Shown here piece by piece: positions 1-8,159 of a stretch of 36,726 nucleotides of DNA. The translations under genes were made by a program, and so were the position numbers. The DNA is from Rhodobacteraceae bacterium PARR1. GTDB lineage: Bacteria; Pseudomonadota; Alphaproteobacteria; Rhodobacterales; Rhodobacteraceae. The number at the start of each line of letters is the position of its first letter. Position 1 is the first letter of the stretch. The notes beneath the pieces are model-generated. The model was not told the origin of the DNA. It saw only the letters and a list, made by a program, of their open reading frames with translations, and did no database searches. Location of the stretch: assembly GCA_002256185.1 (NCBI GenBank), contig NKIT01000021.1:1-36726 (forward strand), written 5' to 3'.

Positions 1-764
1 CGGAACGCCCGCATTGCAAGGACTATATCGACGAGCTGTTCACTGAATACACCCCCCTCGCCGGGGATCGGAACTTTGCGGATGACCATGCGGTGATGGG
101 TGGTCTGGCGCGGTTCAACGATCAGCCTGTCATGGTGATCGGCCACGAAAAGGGCCATGACACCAAATCGCGGATTGAACGCAACTTCGGCATGGCGCGG
201 CCCGAAGGCTATCGCAAGGCGATCCGCCTGATGGATATGGCGCATCGCTTCCGCCTGCCGGTTGTGACGCTGGTGGATACCCCCGGCGCCTATCCCGGCA
301 AGGGCGCGGAAGAGCGGGGTCAGGCCGAGGCGATTGCCCGCTCCACCCAGAAATGCCTTGAGATTGGCGTGCCGCTGATCGCCGTGGTGATCGGTGAGGG
401 TGGGTCTGGTGGCGCTGTGGCCTTTGCCACGGCCAACCGCGTGGCGATGCTGGAGCATTCGGTCTATTCAGTGATTTCCCCCGAAGGCTGCGCGTCGATC
501 CTGTGGAAAGACGCCGAAAAGATGCGCGAAGCCGCCGAGGCGCTGCGCCTGACCGCGCAAGACCTGCAAAAGCTGGGCGTAATCGACCGGATCATCAAGG
601 AACCCGTCGGCGGCGCACAGCGCGGGCGCAAGGAAACAGTCGATGCCGTGGGCAAGGCGATTGAAACCATGCTCAAGGAATTGTCGGGCAAGAAACCCGA
701 CGCACTGATCCGCGACCGGCGACAGAAGTTCCTGGATATTGGGTCGAAGGGGTTGGCAGCCTAA
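1..764 (+). CDS. accA: Acetyl-CoA carboxylase carboxyltransferase subunit alpha, 5'-truncated
   Basis: This is the C-terminal part of AccA, the carboxyltransferase alpha subunit that with AccD moves the carboxyl group from carboxybiotin to acetyl-CoA, the first step of fatty acid synthesis. The frame is open from base 3 and the upstream part lies outside the window, so the first visible Met (base 93) is internal. Typical AccA stretches are visible: the [19 protein letters not shown] segment, [20 protein letters not shown], and the glycine-rich [12 protein letters not shown] oxyanion region. About 253 residues remain of a usual length near 320. The stop codon lies only 10 bp from the stop of the convergent caspase-like gene. 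The family assignment is secure; only the start is missing. Confidence 0.97.
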   Translation, partial: ERPHCKDYIDELFTEYTPLAGDRNFADDHAVMGGLARFNDQPVMVIGHEKGHDTKSRIERNFGMARPEGYRKAIRLMDMAHRFRLPVVTLVDTPGAYPGKGAEERGQAEAIARSTQKCLEIGVPLIAVVIGEGGSGGAVAFATANRVAMLEHSVYSVISPEGCASILWKDAEKMREAAEALRLTAQDLQKLGVIDRIIKEPVGGAQRGRKETVDAVGKAIETMLKELSGKKPDALIRDRRQKFLDIGSKGLAA

Positions 765-774
765 GGGTCGCCGC

Positions 775-2430
775 CTACTCTCCCGGACGCAGGATGCCCC
801 CTGCCAGCAGCGCAACTGTCGTCGTCTGGTCAAGATAGCCGGACGGCACCAAGCCCCGGCTTTCCTGAAAGCGGCGGATCGCGCGGCGGGTCTTGGCGTC
901 AAAGGTGCCGTCCAGTTCACCGGGCCGCATGTCCAACTGATCCAGACGCTGTTCCACCAACCGCCGCGCGGCGGCGTTCAGGCCCAAGGAGTCCTCTGCC
1001 GCTTGCCAGCGGGCCAAATCGTCGCCTTGGTCCGCCGCGGCCTGCAAATCGGCCAGACGGGCGGCGGCCTCGGACGCGAAAACGCCATCGGGGAAGGCCA
1101 TCAGATAATCCTGATAGGATGCAGCCGTATTGTCGCGGCTGGCCAGATCCCATGCGGCGGCGTCTGCTGTCCCGGCCTGATCCCGCGCGGCGGTTTCCAG
1201 CGCCCCCAGACGGGACGTGGCGGTATCGGCGTAAAGCCCATCTGGAAAGCGGTCCAGATAGGCGCGCAAGCCGGCCTCATCGCCCTTGGCCCCGGTTTCC
1301 TGCCAATAGGCGCGGTCGGCGCGTTCAAGTTCGGCCTTGCGGGCGGCCCCTTCGCGTTCCAATTCAGCGGCGCGGGCATCGGCCTGTTCGGTCAGTTTCA
1401 CGATCTGGTCGCGGGTCAGGTAGGCGGTGTCGTCATAACCGTTGCGCCCCTGCCAACCCGCAATCGCGCGGCGCGACCCTGCGCCAAAGACACCATCAAT
1501 CCCCTTGGGATCAAAGCCCAGCAGCGACAGCGCCCGCTGGATGGCGCGACGATCATCGAGCGTCAGGTTCAACTCAGCCTCTGCCACCCGCGCCGCTTGG
1601 GCGGGTTCGGCAAGGATGCGGGCAATCTCGGCCCGTGCTTCGGGCGCATGGCGGCCAGAGGGGTAGCGTTGCAGATAGGCCTGATAGGCGGTCTGGGTGG
1701 CCTGAAGCGATGTGGACTCCCAGAAGATCGCCTCGGGGTCGGCGCCGGGCACGGCATCCGGGGCCGCCCCGTCCTGCGCAGGGCGAAAGGGGACCAAGGG
1801 CGCGATCAGCCCATCCGCGGTCAGGTCCGGCGCGGCATCCAGCAGGGCGGCAAGGCTTTGGCCCCGCACGGGCAGGAATTCGGTGGCAAACTCTGCGATT
1901 CGCGTGGCATCGCCACGGATCAGGGTGACGCCTTGCGGAATGGCCATGCGGCCAATCCCCGGCTCCAGCCCCGCGCCAAGGGGCAGGCGGTTGGCCTCAG
2001 TCCCCAACAGGACCACTGCGCCGCCCGGTTGGCTTGCCGCGATTTCCAGAACGGTGGTCAAAGACAGGCCCACGGCACCAACCCCAGCCAGATCAGGGGT
2101 CGCGGCATCGCTGGCCAGAAACCACGTTTCCGCCACCGACCGCGCAAAATGGCCCGACAGCGCGATGACAAGGCGATGGTCGTCCGGGTTTTCGGTCAGA
2201 AGGTCGGAAAACACCTGCCGCAGCGCTGCCGCGTCCAGATCGGCGCCGGTGGTGACGGCGAAGCCCGCCGCCGTCAGGGCCGGTTCTGCGGTGGTCAGGT
2301 CCGACGCCCCGCTGATGTCTGCGCCATCGGCGTAATTCTCGACCCCGATCAGCAGCGCCCGGTCTTGCGCCAAAGCGGGGGCGGCCAAGAGCGGAAGCGA
2401 CAGGCAAAACAGCGTGATACGGTGGATCAT
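775..2430 (-). CDS. Secreted caspase-like protein with two peptidoglycan-binding-like domains, probably catalytically dead
   Basis: The protein starts with a signal peptide (about residues 1-21, ending APALAQ). I chose the ATG at 2430 because it begins the signal peptide and has a GAGGG-type ribosome site; an in-frame ATG at 2469 would add 13 residues. A caspase-like fold follows: RALLIGVENY at about 24-33, and LSGHFA with the presumed catalytic His94. Where active members have LLDACR, this protein reads LLGTEANR (about 141-148), so the Cys nucleophile is absent. Two regions resembling PG_binding_1 follow, one mid-protein with GIDGVFGAGSRRAI and one C-terminal with ELDGTFDAKTRRAIRRFQ. Three short helical repeats of the type xYLxxFPDGxxAxxAxxRL sit before and between them, along with a charged coiled stretch. 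It probably acts in the periplasm as a cell-wall-binding scaffold or inactive receptor. The function is inferred; the domain reading is fairly sure. Confidence 0.85.
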   Translation of the reverse strand: MIHRITLFCLSLPLLAAPALAQDRALLIGVENYADGADISGASDLTTAEPALTAAGFAVTTGADLDAAALRQVFSDLLTENPDDHRLVIALSGHFARSVAETWFLASDAATPDLAGVGAVGLSLTTVLEIAASQPGGAVVLLGTEANRLPLGAGLEPGIGRMAIPQGVTLIRGDATRIAEFATEFLPVRGQSLAALLDAAPDLTADGLIAPLVPFRPAQDGAAPDAVPGADPEAIFWESTSLQATQTAYQAYLQRYPSGRHAPEARAEIARILAEPAQAARVAEAELNLTLDDRRAIQRALSLLGFDPKGIDGVFGAGSRRAIAGWQGRNGYDDTAYLTRDQIVKLTEQADARAAELEREGAARKAELERADRAYWQETGAKGDEAGLRAYLDRFPDGLYADTATSRLGALETAARDQAGTADAAAWDLASRDNTAASYQDYLMAFPDGVFASEAAARLADLQAAADQGDDLARWQAAEDSLGLNAAARRLVEQRLDQLDMRPGELDGTFDAKTRRAIRRFQESRGLVPSGYLDQTTTVALLAGGILRPGE

Positions 2431-2481
2431 GGCACCCTCTGGTTCAGGGCGCAGCGTGACACGGATCATCTCCGCGCCAAA

Positions 2482-2503
2482 GGGGAAGCGCCGTCACTTC
2501 CCC
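2482..2503 (-). terminator. Weak hairpin terminator candidate after rfbC
   Basis: GGGGAAG and CTTCCCC form a perfect 7-bp stem with an 8-base loop. Read on the minus strand it is followed by only three T residues. It lies between the rfbC stop and the start of the caspase-like gene, so it could end the rfbC transcript. The short T run makes this uncertain. Confidence 0.35.
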
Positions 2504-2558
2504 GGCATCGGCAAGGTTTGGCGCGGCTTACCCCCGCAGGCAGCCTGCCCGCCGCCCC

Positions 2559-3110
2559 TTAGCCAATACGAAAGGGTGAGGTGAAGCGGTCAAACGGCAC
2601 CGCCGCCTGATCCTTGGCCGACAGCACCGGGTCGCCCGTCAGGCCCCAGTCGATGCCCAGCGACGACCACAGGACCGATCCGTCACATTCGGGCGCATAG
2701 ACGTCGGAACACTTGTACTGAACCTCAACATCCGGGGTGCGGGTGACAAAACCATGCAGGAACCCTTTGGGCACCAGCAATTGTTTGCCGTTTTCGGCGG
2801 TCAGTTCCACGCCGAACCATTGGCCATAGGTGGGGGAACCTGTGCGAATGTCCACCGCCACATCAAAAATCCCGCCACGGGTGCAGCGCACCAGCTTGTC
2901 CTGCGCGCGGGGCGGGGATTGGAAATGCAGCCCCCGCAGCGTGCCGACCTGCGCCGAAAAGCTGTGATTGTCCTGAAGCCAGTCAATGGCCAGCCCCGCC
3001 GCCTGCATTTTGCTTGCGTTCCATGTTTCGGAAAACCAGCCGCGTGCATCGCCAAAGCGGGCAGGGGTGAGGAGGACCACACCAGAGAGCGGGGTTTGTT
3101 CAACGTTCAT
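2559..3110 (-). CDS. rfbC: dTDP-4-dehydrorhamnose 3,5-epimerase
   Basis: RmlC epimerises C3 and C5 of dTDP-4-keto-6-deoxyglucose on the way to dTDP-L-rhamnose, the donor for surface polysaccharides. The 183-residue length is normal for this cupin enzyme. The catalytic motif RGLHFQ puts His62 in the expected place, and VQYKCSDVYAP carries the partner Tyr132. The start at 3110 (MNVEQTP) is chosen because homologous sequence begins here and an AAGGA site lies about 10 bases upstream; the longer frame to 3185 adds 25 unrelated residues. No rfbA, rfbB or rfbD lies nearby, so this copy is an orphan within the window. It follows the SGNH hydrolase gene on the same strand after 71 bp and may be co-transcribed with it. 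Confidence 0.93.
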   Translation of the reverse strand: MNVEQTPLSGVVLLTPARFGDARGWFSETWNASKMQAAGLAIDWLQDNHSFSAQVGTLRGLHFQSPPRAQDKLVRCTRGGIFDVAVDIRTGSPTYGQWFGVELTAENGKQLLVPKGFLHGFVTRTPDVEVQYKCSDVYAPECDGSVLWSSLGIDWGLTGDPVLSAKDQAAVPFDRFTSPFRIG

Positions 3111-3181
3111 GGCGGCGCATCCTTTACTGGTCGTCACTGTGGTGTGAGCCGAGGCGACCATGCCGCCCCAGCGCAGCAGGA

Positions 3182-3823
3182 TCAAGCCGCCAGTGCGACG
3201 ACGGCCTTGGCCACGGCTTGGCCAAGTGCGTGATGCGCGGCCTCGTCGTAATGCACGCCGTCAATGGGGCTGACGGTGATCACCTCGCCCGCATCCAGAT
3301 AGCCGCAGCCGTAATTGTCGGCCAAAGCGCGATAGAGCGGCGGCAGGGCGAGCGACCGCGCCCGTGCGCCAAAGAATTCGGCCTTGATCGGACCTTGTTC
3401 CAGCACCGGGGGCGGGCAGATCAGCAGGATTTTGAAACCGCCATGCCGCGTCTGATATTCGTCATGCGTCGCCACATCCAACAATCCCGCCACCCCGGAG
3501 GCAATCTGTTCCGGCGTGGTGGAAAAGCGGGCCTTGGCGTCATTGGTACCAAGCATCAGCGTCAGAACGTCAATCGGGCCATGCGTTTGCAGCGCGATCC
3601 GCAAACCCACGCGCCCGTTCATATGCGCGCCCATCACCGGATCATCGAATTGCGCGGTACGGCCGGGCAGACCCTCTTCGGCCAGTTCCCATGCCGGACC
3701 CAAGGCGGCTTGCGTTACCGTGGGCCAGCGCACACCGGGGCCGAAGCGGTCATACTTGGCGCGGTCCACGATGGGCGGGGTGCCATGTGTATTGCTGTCA
3801 CCATAGGTCATCAGAATGGGCAT
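3182..3823 (-). CDS. SGNH/GDSL-family hydrolase (arylesterase-like)
   Basis: This 213-residue protein has the SGNH blocks in order: GDSN at residues 8-11 with the nucleophile Ser10, a block II glycine around 74, GTND at 92-95 with the oxyanion Asn, and DGVH at 188-191 carrying the Asp/His pair. It has no signal peptide, so it is probably cytoplasmic. Known relatives are arylesterases and acyl- or acetylesterases; the real substrate cannot be read from sequence. It is divergent from the thioredoxin-like gene and upstream of rfbC, which leaves open a role in removing acyl groups from sugars, but this is only a context guess. Confidence 0.88.
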   Translation of the reverse strand: MPILMTYGDSNTHGTPPIVDRAKYDRFGPGVRWPTVTQAALGPAWELAEEGLPGRTAQFDDPVMGAHMNGRVGLRIALQTHGPIDVLTLMLGTNDAKARFSTTPEQIASGVAGLLDVATHDEYQTRHGGFKILLICPPPVLEQGPIKAEFFGARARSLALPPLYRALADNYGCGYLDAGEVITVSPIDGVHYDEAAHHALGQAVAKAVVALAA

Positions 3824-3896
3824 CGCGGAACCTCTCCCTTTGTCTTGCGCGGCAGGCTAGGCGGTGTCGCGGGCGTGGTAAAGCGGCTTTGCCCCC

Positions 3897-3925
3897 TTGG
3901 ACTTTCCGCCCCTCGCGCGCATATA
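3897..3925 (+). promoter_or_regulatory. Sigma70-type promoter candidate for the trx operon
   Basis: TTGGAC (3897-3902) and CATATA (3920-3925) are separated by 17 bp. This would place the transcription start near 3932, giving a leader of about 24 bases before the chosen ATG at 3956. The match is by eye only. Confidence 0.4.
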
Positions 3926-3955
3926 GGGGCAAACCCATTCAACATGAGGCATGCG

Positions 3956-4873
3956 ATGTTCGGATTTGGTGACAAAGCGGCGGCTCCGGCCCCGGCGGCG
4001 GCGGATCTGATCAAGGACACGACCGAAGCCACCTTCATGGCCGACGTGATCGAGGCCAGCCGCGAGGTGCCGGTGATCGTGGACTTCTGGGCGCCGTGGT
4101 GCGGGCCGTGCAAGACGCTCGGCCCTGCCTTGGAGGCCGAGGTGAAAAAGGCCGGTGGCAAGGTCCGCATGGTCAAGGTCAATGTCGACAACAACCAGAT
4201 GATCGCGGGCCAGTTGCGGATTCAGTCGATTCCGACGGTCTATGCCTTTTGGCAGGGCCAGCCGGTGGACGGGTTCCAAGGCGCGCAACCGGCGTCCGAG
4301 TTGAAGAAATTCATCGACCGTCTGACCGCCCTGACCGGTGAAGATGGCGGTCTGGCCGAAGCGCTTGAGGCGGCTGAGGCGATGCTGAACGAAGGCGCTG
4401 TGGCCGACGCTTTTGAAACCTTTGCCGCCATCTATGAAGAAGACTCGGCCAATGGCGCAGCCTATGCCGGGATGGTGCGTTGCCGTCTGGCGATGGACCA
4501 GTTGGATGAGGCTGGGCTGATGCTGGACACCCTGCCCGCCGAGGTTGCCAAGGCCAAGGAAATCGACGCAGTGCGCGCGCAGTTGGAACTGGCCCGTCAG
4601 GCCGCCAAGGCAGGCCCGGAACAGGAACTTCGCGCCGCTGTGGCGGCTGACCCTGACAATGCGCAGTCCCGGTTCGATTTGGCGCAGGCGCTTTATGCGG
4701 CGGGCAAGGCGGATGAGGCGGTGGACGAACTGCTGGAACTGTTCCGTCGCGACCGGGAGTGGAACGATGGCGCGGCCAAGGCGCAGTTGGTGACGATCTT
4801 CGGCGCGCTGAAACCGACCGATCCCATCGTGCTCAAGGGTCGTCGGCGGTTGTCGTCGATGATCTTTGCCTGA
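3956..4873 (+). CDS. Thioredoxin-domain protein with TPR-like C-terminus (CnoX/YbbN-like)
   Basis: The N-terminal part is a thioredoxin fold with the active-site motif WCGPC at residues 48-52 and the cis-Pro loop IQSIPTVYAF. The C-terminal half (about 130-305) is helical with TPR-like repeats, for example the segments around DAFETFAAIYEEDSANGAAY and DPDNAQSRFDLAQALYAAGK. This is the architecture of CnoX/YbbN, a chaperone-linked redox protein that hands clients to GroEL or DnaK. E. coli YbbN lacks the CxxC pair, whereas this one keeps it, so it may also work as a thiol oxidoreductase. The start at 3956 has GAGG six bases upstream; an in-frame ATG at 3944 is possible. It is the first gene of a three-gene operon with the LON-domain and Trm112 genes. 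Confidence 0.92.
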   Translation: MFGFGDKAAAPAPAAADLIKDTTEATFMADVIEASREVPVIVDFWAPWCGPCKTLGPALEAEVKKAGGKVRMVKVNVDNNQMIAGQLRIQSIPTVYAFWQGQPVDGFQGAQPASELKKFIDRLTALTGEDGGLAEALEAAEAMLNEGAVADAFETFAAIYEEDSANGAAYAGMVRCRLAMDQLDEAGLMLDTLPAEVAKAKEIDAVRAQLELARQAAKAGPEQELRAAVAADPDNAQSRFDLAQALYAAGKADEAVDELLELFRRDREWNDGAAKAQLVTIFGALKPTDPIVLKGRRRLSSMIFA

Positions 4874-4913
4874 TGTCTTTGCCTGACGGGGCAATCGCCC
4901 TATCTGGTGCCGC

Positions 4914-5558
4914 ATGATAAAAGCCATCGACCTGCCAGATACGATCCCGATCTTTCCGCTGCCCGGCGCCCTGCTCTTGCCGCGCGGGCGGTTGCCGCTG
5001 CACATCTTTGAACCGCGCTATCTGGCGATGGTTGAGGATTGCTTGAAAACCAAACACCGGCTGATCGGGATGATCCAGCCGCGTGAGGTGCCGGGCACCG
5101 GCGAAAAGCGCCTGAACGCCATCGGCTGTGCGGGCCGGCTGACCGGATTTTCGGAAACCGAAGATGGTCGCTACATGATCACGCTGGCCGGGGCATCACG
5201 GTTCCGGGTGCGGGATGAGGTGCAGGGGTTTGCCCCCTATCGCCGCTGCAACGTCGATTGGTCGGGCTTTGGCCGCGACCTTGGCCCGGTCGAAGAAGAT
5301 GCAGGCTTTGACCGCGACAAGTTTCTGACGATCCTCGGCCGCTACTTTGCTGCGCAGAACCTGTCCACGGACTGGAGCGGGCTGAAAGAGGCTGAGACGG
5401 AGTTGCTGATCAACTCTCTGTCGATGCTTTGCCCCTTCGGGACCGAGGACAAGCAGGCCCTGCTGGAAGCGCCCAGCCTGACCACACGGCGCGAGACGCT
5501 GGTGACCTTGATCGAATTTGCCCTGCGCGGCGGTGCCGGGGATGAGGTGATGCAATGA
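4914..5558 (+). CDS. LON peptidase substrate-binding (N-terminal) domain protein
   Basis: A stand-alone protein of 214 residues that matches the N-terminal substrate-binding domain of Lon protease (PUA-like fold) but has no AAA or protease domain. The diagnostic stretch is [20 protein letters not shown] with [12 protein letters not shown] just after. Such proteins are common in alphaproteobacteria and their role is unknown; substrate recruitment or ligand sensing are guesses. It lies 40 bp after the CnoX-like gene and overlaps the Trm112 gene by 4 bp, so the three are very probably one operon linked to protein quality control. Confidence 0.93.
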   Translation: MIKAIDLPDTIPIFPLPGALLLPRGRLPLHIFEPRYLAMVEDCLKTKHRLIGMIQPREVPGTGEKRLNAIGCAGRLTGFSETEDGRYMITLAGASRFRVRDEVQGFAPYRRCNVDWSGFGRDLGPVEEDAGFDRDKFLTILGRYFAAQNLSTDWSGLKEAETELLINSLSMLCPFGTEDKQALLEAPSLTTRRETLVTLIEFALRGGAGDEVMQ

Positions 5559-5737
5559 GTGAAGGCCCCGTCGTGGACCGCCGCATGCTGGAATCGCTGG
5601 TCTGCCCGGTGACGCAGTCGGGGCTGAGCTATGACGCCGAACGGCAGGAACTGGTGTCCAAGGCCGCGCGTCTGGCCTTTCCGATCCGTGACGGCATCCC
5701 GATCATGCTGGTCAGCGAAGCGCGCGAAGTGGCGTGA
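5555..5737 (+). CDS. Trm112 family protein (YcaR-like)
   Basis: A 60-residue protein that starts inside the stop of the preceding gene (ATGA overlap). The N-terminal [16 protein letters not shown] and C-terminal [16 protein letters not shown] segments are the conserved parts of the Trm112/UPF0434 family. In eukaryotes and archaea Trm112 is a partner that activates SAM-dependent methyltransferases; the bacterial role is not firmly known. Only one Cys is visible, so the zinc site of eukaryotic Trm112 is not complete here. Length and gene order are usual for the family. Confidence 0.92.
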   Translation: MSEGPVVDRRMLESLVCPVTQSGLSYDAERQELVSKAARLAFPIRDGIPIMLVSEAREVA

Positions 5738-5794
5738 CGGGACGGGTTTCCTGCGAAAGATCGTATTCAAGTCTTCGCAGAAGAATTGTGCTTG

Positions 5795-5813
5795 GCCTTT
5801 TCGCAGAAAAGGC
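5795..5813. terminator. Hairpin between convergent genes
   Basis: GCCTTTT and AAAAGGC pair perfectly around a CGCAG loop. The hairpin lies between the stop of the Trm112 gene (5737) and the stop of the Lrp-type gene (5816), where a bidirectional terminator is expected, and the stem itself ends in T or A runs on either strand. No long T tract follows. A second, imperfect inverted pair (CTGCGAA and TTCGCAG) lies just upstream in the same gap. Confidence 0.4.
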
Positions 5814-5815
5814 GG

Positions 5816-6274
5816 TCACACCGACAGCGCGGTCGTCTTGAACACGGTCCGCAAGGCAAAGGACGATTGCATCTGACGCACCCCCGGCAGGCGCGAAAGA
5901 TGCTGGCGGTGGATGCGGGCGAAGTCCTCGGTGTCCTCGGCCACGATCTTCAGCAGGTAATCCGCGGTCCCGGCCATCAGGTGACATTCCAGAATGTCGG
6001 GCACCTTGGCCACCTCACGCTCGAACGCGTCCAGCAGGTCATCGGCCTGGCCCTGGAGCGTGATCTCAACAAAGACCACGGTGGGTTTGCCCAAACGGCG
6101 CGCGTCCAGAAGGGCGACGTAACCGGAAATGTATCCCTCTTCCTCCAGCCGTTGGGTGCGGCGGTGGCAGGCGCTGGGGGACAGGTTCACGCGTTCTGAC
6201 AGTTCGGCATTGGTGATGCGGCCATCCTTTTGCAGCACGGTCAGGATGCGGCGGTCGGTTGCGTCCAAATCCAT
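5816..6274 (-). CDS. Lrp/AsnC family transcriptional regulator
   Basis: A 152-residue protein with an N-terminal winged helix-turn-helix ([20 protein letters not shown], then [18 protein letters not shown] as recognition part) and a C-terminal RAM/AsnC ligand-binding domain with the [17 protein letters not shown] stretch. Length is normal. It is divergent from alanine dehydrogenase, the arrangement seen for AldR-type regulators that sense alanine and control ald, so it is the likely local regulator of ald. Which amino acid it binds cannot be read from sequence. Confidence 0.93.
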   Translation of the reverse strand: MDLDATDRRILTVLQKDGRITNAELSERVNLSPSACHRRTQRLEEEGYISGYVALLDARRLGKPTVVFVEITLQGQADDLLDAFEREVAKVPDILECHLMAGTADYLLKIVAEDTEDFARIHRQHLSRLPGVRQMQSSFALRTVFKTTALSV

Positions 6275-6280
6275 GATCTT

Positions 6281-6321
6281 CGCAGATTCTTTCGTGTTAA
6301 GAGTATTTCGCCGCAGACTCT
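6281..6321. promoter_or_regulatory. Candidate Lrp-type binding region between lrp and ald
   Basis: Two direct repeats, CGCAGATTCT (6281-6290) and CGCAGACTCT (6312-6321), are spaced 31 bp start to start, about three helical turns, with an AT-rich centre (TTAAGAGTATTT). The first repeat ends up close to the regulator's own start codon. This phased layout fits an octameric Lrp/AsnC protein wrapping DNA, but binding is inferred. Confidence 0.4.
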
Positions 6322-6425
6322 ACCGTTTCCACCCCTGTGCGTCACCCAGATTTCAAAGCATTTGCATGGGAATGGGCAAAAGCTGTCCCCACAGCGGGCG
6401 AAAATGCCCCAAAGGGAGAGAGCAT

Positions 6426-7544
6426 ATGAAGATCGGTTGCCCAAAGGAAATCAAACCGCAGGAATTTCGCGTTGGCATGACGCCGAATGCCGCGCACGAG
6501 GCGGTGGCGCATGGCCATCAGGTGATGATTGAAACGGGCGCCGGGGTTGGCGCGGGCTTTACGGATGCCGATTACATCGCGGCAGGCGCGCAGATTGTCG
6601 GCACAGCGGAAGAGGTGTTTGCCGGGGCCGAGATGGTGGTGAAGGTCAAGGAACCCCAAGCGGTAGAGCGTGCCCGTCTGCGCGAAGGGCAGGTGCTGTT
6701 CACCTATCTGCACCTCGCCCCCGATCCGGCGCAGACGCATGACCTGCTGGCGTCGGGTGTGACCGCCATTGCTTATGAAACGGTGACCGATGATCGCGGC
6801 GGCTTGCCGCTCTTGGCCCCGATGTCCGAGGTTGCGGGGCGGTTGGCCCCGCAGGTGGGCGCGTGGACGCTGCAAAAGGCGAATGGCGGGCGCGGTGTCC
6901 TGCTTGGCGGTGTGCCGGGGGTGTTGCCTGCCAAGGTGCTGGTGATCGGCGGCGGTGGCGTTGGCACGCAGGCGGCGCGGGGGGCGGCGGGGATGGGCGC
7001 GGATGTGACGATCCTCGACCGTTCGGTTCCGCGTCTGCGCTATCTGGATGACATTTTCCACGGCACGGTCAAAACCGGCTACGCCAGCGCGGGCATGACG
7101 GCGGAACTGGTGGCCGATGCCGATATGGTCATCGGTGCCGTGCTGATCCCCGGTGCCGCCGCGCCGAAACTGGTGACGCGGGCGCAGCTTGCCACCATGA
7201 AACCCGGTGCAGCCATCGTTGATGTCGCCATCGACCAAGGCGGGTGTTTTGAGACCAGCCGCGCCACTACCCACCAAGACCCGATCTATGAGGTGGACGG
7301 CATCCTGCACTATTGCGTGGCCAATATGCCGGGGGCTGTGGCGCGGACGTCAACCCTCGCCTTGGGCAACGCGACGCTGCCGTTCCTGATTGCCCTTGCC
7401 GACAAAGGTTGGAAACGCGCCTGCGCCGAGGATCGTCACCTGATGGCCGGGCTGAACACCCATGCGGGCAAGCTGACCTATGCCGCGGTGGGCACGGCAC
7501 TTGGCCTGCCGGTGATCACGCCCGAAGCCGCTTTGGCAATCTGA
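6426..7544 (+). CDS. ald: Alanine dehydrogenase
   Basis: Ald catalyses the NAD-dependent, reversible conversion of L-alanine to pyruvate and ammonium. The 372-residue protein begins [20 protein letters not shown]. The substrate residues known from other Ald proteins fall at the usual positions: Arg15, Lys75 (VVKVKEP), His96 (YLHLAPD) and Asp270 (VDVAIDQGG). The nucleotide-binding glycine motif [17 protein letters not shown] lies at about 171-187. The start is chosen for this conserved N-terminus and a GGGAGAG ribosome site just upstream; the frame is open further back to 6129 without homology. Short hairpins (6382-6395 and 6396-6409) occur in the leader. A strong terminator follows. Confidence 0.97.
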   Translation: MKIGCPKEIKPQEFRVGMTPNAAHEAVAHGHQVMIETGAGVGAGFTDADYIAAGAQIVGTAEEVFAGAEMVVKVKEPQAVERARLREGQVLFTYLHLAPDPAQTHDLLASGVTAIAYETVTDDRGGLPLLAPMSEVAGRLAPQVGAWTLQKANGGRGVLLGGVPGVLPAKVLVIGGGGVGTQAARGAAGMGADVTILDRSVPRLRYLDDIFHGTVKTGYASAGMTAELVADADMVIGAVLIPGAAAPKLVTRAQLATMKPGAAIVDVAIDQGGCFETSRATTHQDPIYEVDGILHYCVANMPGAVARTSTLALGNATLPFLIALADKGWKRACAEDRHLMAGLNTHAGKLTYAAVGTALGLPVITPEAALAI

Positions 7545-7550
7545 AACGAA

Positions 7551-7582
7551 AAAGGGCGGGGCCTTGCGGTCCCGCCCCCTTT
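7551..7582. terminator. Bidirectional rho-independent terminator between ald and mscL
   Basis: A GC-rich stem (AAAGGGCGGG with CCCGCCCCCTTT) closes over a small loop and is flanked by A and T runs on both sides. It sits 6 bp after the ald stop and 16 bp before the mscL stop, so it can end both convergent transcripts. Confidence 0.8.
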
Positions 7583-7598
7583 ATCCTGTGCGACAGGA

Positions 7599-8024
7599 TT
7601 ACTTCTTCAGCGCGTCGCGGATTTCCAGCAGCACGGCCAATTCGGTCGGGCCAGCAGGGGCAGCGGCAGCCGCTGCGGCTTCTTTCTTTGCCGTCGCCTC
7701 TTTCAGTTTGTTCACGGCCTTCACCAGCAGGAACACGACCCAAGCGATGATCAGGAAGTTGATAACGGCGGTGATGAACGACCCGTAGGCAAAGACAGGT
7801 GCGCCAGCCTCTTTGGCGGCGGCCAGCGAGACGGGGTTGGTGCCCGAGAGGTCGATGTAGAGGTTCGAGAAATCGACTCCACCGGTGACAAGACCGATGA
7901 TCGGATTGATCAGGTCGGCGACAAGCGAACTTACAATCGCCGTAAAGGCTGCGCCGATGATGATACCGACGGCAAGGTCAACGACGTTGCCCTTGGCGAT
8001 AAACGCCTTGAATTCGTTAAGCAT
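7599..8024 (-). CDS. mscL: Large-conductance mechanosensitive channel
   Basis: MscL forms a pentameric inner-membrane pore that opens under high membrane tension to release solutes on hypo-osmotic shock. The 141-residue length is normal. The N-terminus [20 protein letters not shown] and the pore helix [21 protein letters not shown] are diagnostic; the second membrane helix is about 82-102 ([20 protein letters not shown]). The C-terminal helix ends in an alanine-rich linker and [10 protein letters not shown]. Upstream, a GCCCCG-CTTTT-CGGGGC hairpin (8047-8063) lies within the probable 5' leader. Confidence 0.97.
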   Translation of the reverse strand: MLNEFKAFIAKGNVVDLAVGIIIGAAFTAIVSSLVADLINPIIGLVTGGVDFSNLYIDLSGTNPVSLAAAKEAGAPVFAYGSFITAVINFLIIAWVVFLLVKAVNKLKEATAKKEAAAAAAAPAGPTELAVLLEIRDALKK

Positions 8025-8159
8025 TCCACTGTCCTTCAGGTTCCCTGCCCCGCTTTTCGGGGCTTTGCACGTTTTGCACGCAGTCGCGCACCTATACTAT
8101 CGCACAGGTCATATGCGAATATTAAGCAAAATTTACCACGGCCAAGGTCGATGGTGGGA

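Noticed and set aside
739-2562. 607-residue open frame antisense to the caspase-like gene
   Set aside because: It is a high-GC shadow: it lacks recognisable domains, is rich in Gly, Arg and Gln, and the opposite strand has a signal peptide and known domains.
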